Source: Varroa destructor (taxonomy: Eukaryota > Arthropoda > Arachnida > Mesostigmata > Varroidae). From it: DNA of 64,000 bases. How positions within the stretch are numbered: the first letter of the stretch is position 1; each line of letters begins with the position of its first letter. The position numbers and the translations under genes were made by a program. The stretch lies in assembly GCF_002443255.2 (NCBI RefSeq), contig NW_019211456.1, positions 39,501,042 to 39,565,041 on the forward strand. The letters run 5' to 3'. This document shows positions 1 through 11,199 of the stretch, piece after piece. The notes under the pieces are model-generated. The model did no database searches and was not told the DNA's origin. It saw only the letters and a program-made list of their open reading frames with translations.

Positions 1-2242
1 ATATTATAACAACTGCAAAGACCTGGATCGCCACAAGATCATCTAATAGCCGCATAGAATATGTATTTTACCGTACGGCATAACTTTACATTTGGAACTA
101 TTCCAATATGTAGTGATAATTTTATAAACACACTTTAATTTCGTCTTGATGCCGCTTTTAAATGTGTCCATAATGACATTGTAACAGGTCTTGACCCGTT
201 TTACTTAGGCTCCTCTTGATTTTAAGGACAATGATCTACCCGAATATTAAAAAGATAAATAAAAAAAAACATTTCACTAGACATAATAAATTAGCACACA
301 TGATTCCATAGAAAATGATGATTTCGAAATTCCTATAAGACGCACTATCGCTGGTCAGTCCTTTAACTGAACTCAACATAGTTTGTTGTTTGCGTCTTTA
401 TTTTGAAGTCACTCTGATGTGTGGAGAAAAATATAAATAGCAATAAAGACATAAGTGTTTAACGACAATTGGTTCAATCATTCGGGACTGCATTCGTTGA
501 GCTATTAGTATCAAACTATAAAAAAAAACTTGGTAAAGAGATGGTATTTCTTCTCTGACATTTAATTTCTCTCATTTCTGGTAAACCAGATCTTGCGGCC
601 TACGTATATCCAGATCGGTCTTATTTTCCAAATCATAACATCCGCTATAATCTTGCTAAGGTAAAACTTTCAGTAGATTTAGATAATACGACATAAATAA
701 TACCAATTCACCTCAACATGTTGCCTGAAGGAGGACGGTTCTAATATCCTAATGTAAACAAAAATGAGTGCTGGGCCAAATATAGCTATAGGATAGACAA
801 TTCACAATCGTTGAAAGTTTAGTACACTACGATATTTTATCGTTTGTCAAAACCAGTAACATCAAAGCCTCTTATCTACTTTGTAGGTCCTTTCCGCTAT
901 GCCTCAGGCTTTCTCGTGACGAACTGGGTACAACTACCTTAGTGTTTCTTACCGTTTCTAATGCTATAATCTGTTAACAACATATGTCAGCTTTGCGCTT
1001 TAGGTTTAAGGGCCTCGTGAAATTCTGAGATATGACCTAAAACTAAGTCACTCCCATGTCGATAAACATTTGCCCAGGTGCTTTTATGTAAGTAGCGATA
1101 GTTGATTCTATAATAAGAGTTCGTATTCTTGAGTAAAAACATATACAAGCAAGCTTGCATTTAGATGCTATAACTAAGCAAAAACATGATCGTTTAAAAT
1201 ACACCTAGATTAGTTTTTTCGTACGTTTTCACCACCAGTAATGATTGGCGGGTGTGACCTCTTGAAACTGACGATAGCATAGCGCTGAGGACGTGCAGGT
1301 CATGCAGCTTCATTAGGACGACAAGTTATTAGAATCAATCGAATGCTTAAAGTTTAGAAAACTGCATGAGAGGCTGATTGCTTGTCGGTCTCCTATTGGC
1401 CGTCTCCCGTTCTGCCTGCTGCTAGTGGATGGCCCACGGACACCTGTCTTCATCAATTGTCAACCAAGTTCTCATTGAGAACCGAAGGAAGGGTACAAGA
1501 TGTCGACATTGACTATAGACATCCAGATTGGAATGGTTGATTAGACGAAAGCAACAAAGACGTAAATAGAAAAGCAGCGTAGCGAGCAAGAAAATAAAAT
1601 GTAAAATTCTATATATTTATCACGGCCGCTAGTTCTAAAAAGCAGGTCACCCTCACTTTGTCCTATTTGGTGACACCGGCCAACACAAACAGCCATGCCT
1701 ATATGCTTGTCGGTCGAAAATATGAACGAATGATACGTTAATTCTGACATGTATGCACTGCTTGGCGTCTGTCGTATTTGATAATAGCGTTATCAAATAA
1801 TTATTCTCGATTTTCCTTTGAGGCAAACGGAAAAATAACTGATGGATTTAATGATCGGCCGTATACAAGCTGGAAAATTTGGAGACTCAATATTGTAAAG
1901 CAGAAAAACAGCCCATGTCAATGCTGGAAAAAACTATTAAAGCAGATAGCTTGCATGTGGTTTTACTTCAACTATGCTACTACGTATACAGATGAACGCA
2001 TTTCACGTCGAAGCTTAGGCTAAACATGTGCTAGGCCGTTGAACGGGAATCGGTCTGTATTTTGATGTATATATGTATGCGTGTATATGTACTGCAATGA
2101 GATAGGAACCAATATTGTTCTGCATATGTAGTACATGTGTACGTTCTATGCAGATGTCCGCTATTTCCTAATGAGACCGACATCTATGCTGATTCCTTTG
2201 TGTTCCTATGTTTTTTCGCCCCCTCTTTAAACTATGTTCCCT
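1..2242. other. No gene seen
   Basis: Only short frames, no repeat array and no recognisable element. An acceptor-like TTTGTAG near 888 is followed by a short open frame but has nothing else to support it. Confidence 0.6.
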
Positions 2243-2454
2243 AGGGAAGAGAGAAAAAGGTGGCTGGTCTACTGTACTCTTTCTCAACACGAGCGGATGA
2301 GACACCAAAGGATAAAAAGTTACAGCATATATATGCTCTCTACAGTACTAAAACAGCAGTGTACACGGCTACTGGGTACGTTCACAAACAAGCAATGGTA
2401 GTAGAATACACGCGACAGATAATCGAGCCTCAAACAGGCGCGTTAGAGGAATAG
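2243..2454 (+). CDS. Weak candidate terminal exon
   Basis: A pyrimidine-rich acceptor-like stretch (TTTTTTCGCCCCCTCTTT, ending in CCCTAG near 2242) precedes a frame that is open for about 70 codons to TAG at 2452. It includes the segments FSTRADETPKDKKLQHIYAL and HKQAMVVEYTRQIIEPQTG. The composition is protein-like and hydrophilic, but no motif, family or partner exon was found. A frame of this length is expected often by chance, so the call rests only on acceptor quality. Confidence 0.13.
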
Positions 2455-2990
2455 CCATTACCGCCAGATCCACTCACGACAAAAAGTGAAGGGAGCTAAA
2501 CCATATGTATATAGGGCTATGTAAGATGATAATATTCAAAGATCGTGTATATATTAGCCGAATAGAGGCTGCGAAAATGGATGAAGTTCATGTCGGAGCG
2601 GAATAGGCCAAAGTAGAAGCGAAAACACGAAAATTGTGCTCAGCTGACGCTAGAAAAAGGAGTTCAGCATTGTTATTAACATTGCAGTTGTAGCGGGCAG
2701 ACGACCAGTAAATACTGCTCAGTGGTTTCTATTGTCGAGAGGCTAGATAAGGGTCATATAAAGGATCGCACCCGGCAAGCTCTGGTTTTTGAAATTTCGT
2801 CAACTTCCTTTTAAGTGCTAATCATACGTATTAAGAAATTGTTCTCCCACAGTCTCGAATTATCACAAGCTGTCCAGTGTCCTCAGCTCACGAATTAAAT
2901 TAATCTCAGCTAGAAATATCGAGCTGACTGGAGGCAATAGAGCCCTCTATTACGTAGCTTTCTGACATCTCCTATTGAATTTTTTCGCAG

Positions 2991-3134
2991 GAAAAGGTGC
3001 AACGGAATGGTGATGCTGTTCAGTACCTATTTGCCTTCGCCTTTGCGCCATGGTCCCTGGAAGCTCGTTCTTATCCGTTTCATAGTTTTCCTCGTAGGAC
3101 ACCCTTAGCTACAGCTACTGGTTCACTGAGTATC
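2991..3134 (+). CDS. Candidate exon behind a strong splice acceptor
   Basis: CCTATTGAATTTTTTCGCAG at 2971-2990 is a good polypyrimidine-CAG acceptor. After it, one frame starts EKVQRNGDAVQYLFAFAFAP and stays open for 59 codons until a TGA near 3171. A possible donor TCG|GTATGT lies near 3134. A second frame from the same acceptor is also open for 39 codons and encodes a hydrophobic run (WKLVLIRFIVFLVGH). The two frames cannot be ranked from sequence alone. The phase does not match the 3288-3357 candidate with the acceptors seen. No family was recognised. Confidence 0.15.
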
Positions 3135-3287
3135 GGTATGTTGTCTCATGTGCCAGCAGTGCTAACTAGGCGATGACGCAGGAAGTGAGCTAAGAATGCG
3201 TGTAAGAGGCATCCAATGATCGTGTCCTATATTATGCCCTTATAATTGACGTCATGGTGGTCCTCTCCCGTGCCCTTATTGTGGGAG

Positions 3288-3357
3288 GAGCTGTCCTTTG
3301 TGGCGCAATGTAAACCGTTGTTGGGCATGTTTGACGTAGATGGGGAAGGATCAATAG
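3288..3357 (+). CDS. Candidate internal exon ending inside an EF-hand-like loop
   Basis: The frame open from 3246 to 3357 ends with LLGMFDVDGEGSI immediately before a perfect donor, CAATAG|GTAAGTG (gt at 3358). D-V-D-G-E-G-S-I fits positions 1-8 of the canonical EF-hand calcium loop (D-x-D-G-x-G-x-I). The preceding residues (F-V-A-Q-C-K-P-L-L-G-M-F) place hydrophobics at -1, -4 and -8, as in the entering helix. The loop would be completed, with its Glu at position 12, by the next exon; the phase here is 1. An acceptor is proposed at GGGAG|GAG (3286-3287) behind a TCCTCTCCCGTGCCC pyrimidine tract, but GAG is an unusual acceptor triplet. The downstream exon was not found. Motif plus donor in register is unlikely by chance, though the exon is short. 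Confidence 0.3.
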
Positions 3358-3826
3358 GTAAGTGAAGTAAATGAGCAAGTGTATTTCAGAGCGCCGGCGG
3401 AAAGCCGTAAAAACAACGAAGCTGAATACATTCGAACTTCATTTGTGTTCTAATTAAACCGAAGGATTCGTTGGTAATTTAGATTTAAAAATATCTGTAT
3501 TTATTTATCTGCAAGCACTTTTTATATTGAAAAATGTTGTGACGAAATGTATTTGTATGGCAAAATACTTTGCCAGTAGAATATTTAAGATATTTTTTGT
3601 GCACGCAATCTTACATCGTAACGAAGTTACTAATTCAGTGTTTACAAAACGATTGCTTTATTGGGATAGCATTTATAACGATGCTAGTAAATATATGTAA
3701 TCAGCACATTCATAACAAATTATGGCATTGAAGATGGATACTACTTCGATGAGAACCGTGTGAGTAACTTACTTCAGGTCAACAATTATCACCGAGTAGC
3801 CAATAATAATTCGTTGGCATCTTAGG

Positions 3827-3878
3827 GGCAGAGTGGTGAGTCTTATAGCACATAAATCCCCAACACGTGTTTGACCTC
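3827..3878 (+). repeat. tRNA-like, SINE-type promoter remnant (candidate)
   Basis: GGCAGAGTGGTG (3827-3838) resembles a tRNA A-box. GTGTTTGACCTC (3867-3878) resembles a B-box (GGTTCGANNCC) with a few changes. They lie about 40 bases apart, as in tRNA-derived SINEs. No complete cloverleaf forms, so this is not a functional tRNA gene. Confidence 0.25.
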
Positions 3879-5650
3879 AACAGAGGCAACAACAAACGAC
3901 AGTGATCGCAGTATCCAGATGCGATATCCGTGCATGCAAACGCTGCCACTTTGCTACGAAACTTTCACCATTGACTTTATTTATCGCAAACCCCATAAGT
4001 GTCCATAGACGTTCGTTCCACACGACCAGACCCGCTGCAGATGAATCTGTCTATGGCGTGTTTGCTTGCAAATGGTCAGATGCATAGCCAGCTGGCACGT
4101 CAGAGTGACACGCTCTACTTACCACTACTGTTAATGCAAACAGTCACTCTTTATATATATACAGATCAGATACATATGGTACGTCTTGCAGCCGCTTTGT
4201 TGCCAGCGCTGCGGTAAGGAGGAATTATTGAAAAATGATTTTGCTTTTTTTCCATGAAGCGGACGTGAACGTTGATAAACTGTTACAGTTACATATAGCA
4301 TTGTGGACCGTCGTTGTGTTGTTGTTGATGAGGTTTCAGCTGAAGTTCGTTGTCTTTCCTGACACGCGCGCATGCCTCCGAATACTATACTTGCTAATAT
4401 CATAGACATCGGCGGATAGCTGTTGGGTTGCAGATGATTAACGTTGTTTATCGTGCAATGACTATCTTTGCGAAAAAATTTCAAGCGCGAGAGAGCTAAA
4501 ACAGCATATCCTGACCTATTCAACGACGATGACGCGTATTCCGCGTGAGTTATGTACAAGTTGTGCCTATATAGTAATTGTTCTATTTCAGGATTGTGCG
4601 TCGACGGCGTGGTCACCTCAGCTGCTATAGTTAGTCGATCTATAGCGCCGACTTACCTTCCTTCGTGCAACATATCGTAATAGTTGCACCAAATTTGTGT
4701 GTATGCCATTATACAAACGTGGTCGTATTGTTTGTTCGTGGTAGCGTCCACCGCGTCTACCGTGCTGCTTACAATTCACCAATACGCTTTCGTCAGTATA
4801 TTACTTATTTGTTTTGCATCTAGATGGACGATCACGGTAAGGCCGAAAAAACGAGTGAGCCACACGTCAACCCATAGCAATAATAGTGAAGGCGATTGTT
4901 GCTGATAGCGGGATTATCAGAGCGAAGCCAGCTTTCGCCATTGTACGACAATGGCTAGAAACAATACGATACATCGTAATATATATGTGTGCAGCTTAGT
5001 TGTCTCCTTCGATGTCGTAATAACCATTTTTAAATACCTACTTACACCTGCTTCCTACGACCCCTATCGGCAAACCCCATGCCGCCCTCATGTTGCGTTT
5101 GTAGATATATTAAAATAACTAAACAGTAACCATCAGTCTTAAAGTTTTTATCGTGGTTGTCGCTGAATGTGCAGCTGTTACTGATATTAACAGCAGCTTC
5201 ACAGCTGCCGACAGGCGTTTCCTATAATTAACAAAGAAAAGAAATAATAGAACGAAAAGGTCCATGTTCGCTAGAACTGATTCTTCGAACTTCTTCACGC
5301 ACTCACCCAATAGTCCGTTATGTTGAGCCCACCTATATCCGATCCGTCTAAACGTGAAGAGACGCAGGCCCAAGGAAGAAGACAGAAAAATGGCCACATT
5401 TGTTTTATTGAACACAAACTAAATGTGGCTATAATCCGTAACGGAGAGAGGTACGCGGTATAAATTGGCAGATAGAAAGAAACAAATGGTCACGTTTCTG
5501 TTTTGCATTTCAAATCGAGCACTCGAATGGAAGCGTGCTTTAACCTGGGGGCATTTTACTGCAGTATGATCCTACCCCGAAGATTCACTGCTCCCTTAGA
5601 AGAACGATGAAAAAATAGAATAGATACGTGTTCTAACAAGCAGTTGTTAG

Positions 5651-5726
5651 CTTTTCGTCTATACCGTAATGGGTCATCGATACAGCTTGAAGACGATAAT
5701 GACAAGATACATTTTGATGACACCAG
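5651..5726 (+). CDS. Candidate 76-nt internal exon with acidic segment
   Basis: The stretch is bounded by GTTGTTAG (5643-5650; a CTAAC branch-point-like sequence lies just upstream) and the strong donor CACCAG|GTAAGAA (gt at 5727). Skipping two bases, the only frame open throughout reads FRLYRNGSSIQLEDDNDKIH, then FDDT, leaving phase 2. The acidic D-D-N-D-K run is notable but does not make a proper EF-hand. A second frame from the internal ATG at about 5669 is also open (MGHRYSLKTIM). The acceptor has a weak pyrimidine tract. Family unknown. Confidence 0.2.
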
Positions 5727-7395
5727 GTAAGAAAGACGACGTATTTATGGTAGTCTACATTTTCATTTTTTTCGCTTCGTAAAACAACGGCGGCAGAAAG
5801 CGTAAATAGTCTTCCTTACAATGCTGCTGTATTGCCTGAGAATGATCTGCGAGGATGAAAATGGACCCTCCCTGCTGGTCCGAGACCCGGGAGGGACAGC
5901 TGTAGAACTAAACTAATAATAAGTGTAGGAGTTATACTAGAAGCAGTAAATTTTCTTCGATGTTCTTTTATCATCCTTACAATTACCAGTGGTGCGTGTG
6001 CGTACGTATTATCCGTGCTCTGATACAGTGTCCCGTAACAAACCAATAAAGTTACCACTTTCGGATTGCACAGTTGCTCAATACATTGACATTGCCGCAG
6101 ATCGCAATGTTTGAGCTCACAGCCGCTGCTGTTGCTGCTACTGCCAACAGTACGAGCCTCATTATCTTCTTTTTTTCCGTCTATGATTTCCGTTATCTCT
6201 AATTATCGAACTAGTATTATTAGTTTATTTTAATTTTCCATATTTGACGTCTGTTTCGAACGCTTCGGGAATTTTGTCTGTATATTTGGGCTATTTGGGC
6301 GTCTGTCAATGCTGCTGATAGTACAGTGCCGGCTGTATAAGTCTACTGTACCTTGGGCAAGTGCACAGGGAGAGCTATGCATGGAAACGTTTCAAATCTT
6401 TTGCAAATCTAACTTGTAAGATATATAATTAGCTATTGTTGCTATTATTAGTATTTAGTTATAGCTATACGTAGCAGAAATAATCTGGTCCTAAGTAACA
6501 TAGTAATTAATTGTTACGTACTACCGTATAATTAACCAAGGTTGTGCAAGCACCATAATTATATCTATTTCACGATGTCCAATTATAAACGTTGCATCCT
6601 ATAATACTTAGGCTTTGTGAAATTGTCGATAACGTAAAATTGGATGATGGTAGTAACTCGACATTGTTACATCCAGTCTCAGTGGCAATGCTTGATTTGT
6701 TCATTGATCTTTGCTCATTAAATCTAAATTAATCGCACCATATACGTAAGACAGACACTTTATCGTGTTGATTACTCAATAATAGTGAGCAATTGCGGCT
6801 GAGAGCTCAAAGTTTGCCGTACGACCTATACAACAGTTCCAGTATGCGTTGATTCGTGTTCATAGATGATCAGCAAAACATTTTGATATCTATAAGAGCA
6901 TATATGCTATTTGAAGAGGGTCTAGAGGAAAGCATACGGTAATCAAGTTGCCAGACCACCGTGCCAACCGTGTGAGGATATCAGAAATGTGATGAAGCAA
7001 CATCCCAGCCGGCGGCTGTTGAGGTCCGCTTAAACTTCGGCGAATTTTCCACAGACAGTTCCTCGTGTCGGATGCTGGCCTTTACACAAGCATTTCTACC
7101 TCTGAACTAATATTGTTACTCGGCTAGACCTCTGCGATAACGACAACAACACGACGTTACAGCAACATGTTGTTTAGTTTCACTATATAGCCAGCTACGT
7201 ATTTGTATGTAGATATAACTGTTTCCTTAACCATGTCAGGCTGAGCGTAGAAGGAAACTAACGATCCCGTCGTTGCCTACAGCCTGACATCCTCCCTCCT
7301 GTTGTCGCGGTATCTCGCTGTTGTACGAGCAGTGAGTACCGCTTTCTGCATAGCGCGGCCGACAGTCATACGTGATTCCTGCACAGATGTAGGCA

Positions 7396-7583
7396 ATGTT
7401 GTGTTTAGATGGATGCGGTCTGTGCGGCAGCAGCGACGGATTTGCTGACCCTACCCGACCCGGCAACGCGACATCCGCAAAACGCGTTTTGACTACTGAA
7501 GGCGAGCTCGACGGAAAGGTGTATCAGCGCCGAGGCCCAGGTTGCGTAACGCGTTACAGACGTACAGCCAGCCGTAACGAGAG
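7396..7583 (+). CDS. Candidate first coding exon, 62 codons, GC-rich
   Basis: An ATG at 7396 (GGCAATG, G at -3) opens MLCLDGCGLCGSSDGFADPT. The frame continues through a basic C-terminal part (KRVLTTEGELDGKVYQRRGP, then CVTRYRRTASRNE) and reaches CGAGAG|GTGAGG at 7584. The unspliced frame would stop one codon later, so the donor falls exactly at the edge of the open stretch. The 600 bases around it are GC-richer than the flanks. Roughly one such ATG-to-donor frame is expected by chance in the window, and GC-rich DNA lengthens frames, so the call is tentative. No protein family was recognised. The CxxxCxxC at the start might be a metal site, but that is speculation. Confidence 0.22.
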
Positions 7584-7840
7584 GTGAGGGGGAGAGAAAA
7601 AGACCGAAATCATCGGCAAAAAAGTACCGGACCAGTGATGTGATACGATGAGCTCAGCTGCACCGTAACGAAGCTAAGTGAACTTTAGTATGCGAGAAAA
7701 TAACTAAAGTATGACGCTAAACGTAGCAGTGAACAGTAGACAATAAGCTTTACATCCATATGATGACGTTGAACAAGAGGCTAGTTTTCAAAGAAGCACA
7801 TTATGACCTGTTTTTATCTCTTTAGCTATAATGTCAGACC

Positions 7841-7990
7841 ATGAAAGGAATGACTGGCTCGTGTGGGTTCATCATTTCCGCATTCGCGTTATTGCGTGCC
7901 TTAATTTGTCCATCTCACGCTGCGAACTCTTCTATAGATACGGAAGACTCTGAGCAAATCCCCATTTTCCTGCGTAATGATACATTCTCT
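7841..7990 (+). CDS. Candidate exon for a secreted peptide (signal-peptide-like N-terminus)
   Basis: An ATG at 7841 (GACCATGA, A at -3) begins MKGMTGSCGFIISAFALLRA, followed by LICPSHA and ANSSIDTEDSEQIPIFLRND. The first 27 residues have the layout of a signal peptide: a short basic start, a hydrophobic core, and a small-x-small S-H-A site. The following acidic part carries two N-glycosylation sequons (N-S-S and N-D-T). A pyrimidine-rich acceptor (TTTTTATCTCTTTAG, ending 7825) lies just upstream, placing the ATG in an exon with a short 5' UTR. A TCT|GTAAGC donor at 7991 would end the exon in phase 0. Unspliced, the frame stops at 8021. The family is unknown, and no cysteine pattern is visible in this exon. 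Confidence 0.25.
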
Positions 7991-10900
7991 GTAAGCTTCT
8001 ACAAAAAAATTAGCTTCCGATAGAATTAACTATAGCATGCTTCTCTGGTATTACTCGAAAGTCATCTTATATAGTTTTTCGAAACCGTGCTAGGTAAGCA
8101 TTGCTTTTTGAAGAACCTTTAATGATAAAGCCTGTTCTCGCCGGACCCTAAATTTATACCAATATAACCTCAAACATCTATATATATACTAGTGAGGCTA
8201 TACTGATATCAAGTTGACATGCTACGCCCATGCGAAATGAATAAATTCAGAGTATAATTGAGCGAGGGGTATACGGCACGAAATAGTCAAATATTTGATA
8301 GACATATTTACTATTGTAATTATCAACTAAGAAGAACCAAAATCTCTGGAAAATAACTATGACACACCATAGAATGTTAGTGGGCTGAGATTACGCACAC
8401 CGCGAACTATTCTTTAGTATAGTTAGGTTGGTCATAATAGACTTTTCCATAAGATATGCCCTTCCTGACCTCGACCAGACACCCCAGAGTATGTAGGCTC
8501 GTACTACCGTGTTTAAAGGACAAAATTATGTGATCATTCATAACCGAACGTTAACATTTAAGCTGAGCTTTGCATTTCGCATATATATATATGTCTGAGT
8601 CTCGGAAAATCATCTCCTAGGCAATGTCGAACAAATGAGATGCAAATGAACGCAAGGATTTATGTCATACACCTTGAACAGACAGACAGACAGCCTGACT
8701 GGCTGGCTGCAGTCTGGTCGGGGGTTGATGCGACTTAATCTTGGGGCCGTTCCTGTATGAGCGGGTCGAAGCACTGAACGGGAACCCGCCATCAGTTGGT
8801 TTAACCTCCCGTGATAGATCTGGCTTCACTCACTATTCCGTACGTGGCAATAGCTGTACCGGATCAAAGCTATCTAGCAGTCGCTAGTGGACTATGCGAC
8901 CTGAAGCATTGGCACTCTGCTGCAGTCTGACTCCTGAGGAGATATGGCCTCAGCCCGCTACCCCATATGTCTCCATTCGACTTTCCCATAGGACTACGAG
9001 CTGGATCAGTAGTGAATCGTAAAGTAGAATTTTGCACACAGTAAGCTGGTGCAGAACGAAATGATTACACTTTGCCGATATTACATGTTACGAGGTACGT
9101 AATATTCTTCGAAACATATTTCCTTTCCGTTCATGTAGGCAGGTATATCCCATCCTGCTGCTACTGCAAGATTAACAAAAAATTGAAACTATATTAACAT
9201 AAGCACTAGATACTCTGTACATTTTTTAGCACAACAGATCGGGGGTAGTTGGATAATTTTTTGATATCCTTCTTTGGATAGAAACAACATATCGGTAACG
9301 CGTTCTAAAAGGAGTAGTGCATTTAGCGAGTTTGAAAGAGATCAACGAGCCGTAGAAAGCTAAGCAAATTCCCGCTTTCAATATATTGTATTGAGTTCGC
9401 CCCCTTAGCCTGCAAACAAAGTATCCATAACATCTGAAAGAGCAGAACTGCACGATGGAAAAATATCCAGAATACAATTATTTACACCAGTACTGCACAA
9501 AGAGATACGATGAAACAGAATAGGTGGATCATTTACGGGCTATTGGCTACGGATTTTACCCTTATCTATCTAGCGAGAAGCCATAAATGTTTCGCACTGG
9601 CTTGTTCCCACCTCTCGGTACAAACATATAGTGGCTAAATCGACAATAGGAACTTGGTAATCATAAGATATTGTCATACCCTCTTTTTGAAAATACTTTA
9701 TTGTGGTTTATCACATTGAATACTCTGCGAGGTCATGCCAGAAGGTAATTAACAGAATTTTTAGCATTTATCTTATCTTATCTTCAATTTTTAGAATACT
9801 CAAATGTACAACACTGTTGTATGTATGTATTATGTTCCAACATAAATCGCGTCAAGAATGTTGATTGAAATTCAATAAATTATAGTACTTGAAACATTTT
9901 TAAGCAAGTAGCAGGTCTCAGTATATTTTTTTGCAAAGATTCACTTTTTATATGCACTTCCTCAATTAGAATCATAAATACCGTGAATATCAGGCATAAA
10001 TCACTCAAGGACACCTGTATTTCTATAGCTAAGGCACTGGCGAGCTGGTCGTGCTTTCATTGTGCGTCCTATTCTAATTCGTCTAAAGTCAACTGTCTTC
10101 AATTTCTGTGAAATCAAAATATTTCTTTTCATTTAAATTACCACCATTAAACGTATAGCAACTAACGTCTTGCACGATCCATTCTGGTAAGCGCACGCTA
10201 AGCGAAACTACCATGTCACCTGCCGCACGAAACGTATCCGAGTTTCATTGTATTACGGGGTTCGCGCTTTTAAACGGAACGAGGATAGCTAATAGGATCA
10301 GCTTGAGTCTCCCAGAAACTTGCATCGGATCAGCTCTGAATAACAAGATTTCCCTTTCAACAATATCTAGACATTACCAAATCAGCCGCAACTCTATCTC
10401 TGTCTACAGATATAGAAGATTTATAGAGCTGACATTAACCAGAAAAAGTTAAATTTTGTCCTAGACGATAAAATGTTCTGCTATGTTTTTGGACTAAAGT
10501 GTATAATACACAAACGCATTTCTATAACTATGTAAAAACTTAGCTTACAAACTGGCAAAAACTCGCACCTCTACTTGCATGTAGCGGGTTCCATCAGCAG
10601 CAACGCCAGTTGGGGAGGGGGAACGAAGAAATATCATAAGCTTGAACCATTTGAAATACCCAGTGACATTCCTGCTCGTTTAATTGCTACCTTGTACAGA
10701 ATTTCTGTTTGTTTTCCTTGTCTTGGGCCAGTACATTGAGCCCATAAATTGTCACCTAACGGCCCCATTTACTGTTACGACGATATCAGCGATACGGGAA
10801 AGCGCCCTTTAGATAACAGCGGTGATACGATAAGGCGTGAACGTATATCGGTTGGAACATGCGTACACACAAAATCATAAACGCGTTCGGTCCATTGACG

Positions 10901-11159
10901 CTGGAAGACTTTTAGCTAAAACCGTTTTGTGAAACAATGAAAACTATATCAATACTACTTCGTGGTGTACAGATGCGCGACGTCACACAGGCACCCAATA
11001 GTCCAAGCGGCTTTCACCGTCGATGCTATAGAAAATACCATCAGAGTGCCGCGTACATACCTGCAAACGTACACCGCTGCCGTCGATAAAATCTTTTCGC
11101 CATTTTACTTTAAGCTTTTACGTTATACACTACGGGTCCAAATCAACGCACGCTATATT

Positions 11160-11162
<3 letters not shown>

Positions 11163-11198
<36 letters not shown>
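11163..11198. repeat. (TA)18 microsatellite
   Basis: Eighteen perfect TA units, the longest dinucleotide run in the window. It keeps an unrelated frame open as a Tyr-Ile run, which should not be read as protein. Confidence 0.95.

Positions 11199-11199
<1 letters not shown>

Noticed and set aside
4176..4213. ATG-led MVRLAAALLPAL ending at GCG|GTAAGG, with a TATA-like run 25 bases upstream
   Set aside because: It is only twelve codons long, and the TATA-like run is too close to the ATG to place a transcription start before it.
4131..4652. 174-codon minus-strand open stretch
   Set aside because: It has no ATG at the front, no motif and a patchy composition; about 0.1 such runs are expected by chance, and splice signals were not convincing.
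4656..4780. Minus-strand frame (MAYTQIWCNYYDMLHEG) ending in a perfect AG|GTAAGT donor at 4657
   Set aside because: The frame is short and AT-rich, with no acceptor or GC support; a couple of AGGTAAGT matches are expected by chance.
10213..10452. Helix-turn-helix-like STISRHYQISRNSISVYRY in an ATG-led frame
   Set aside because: The short match is generic, with no transposase motifs around it.
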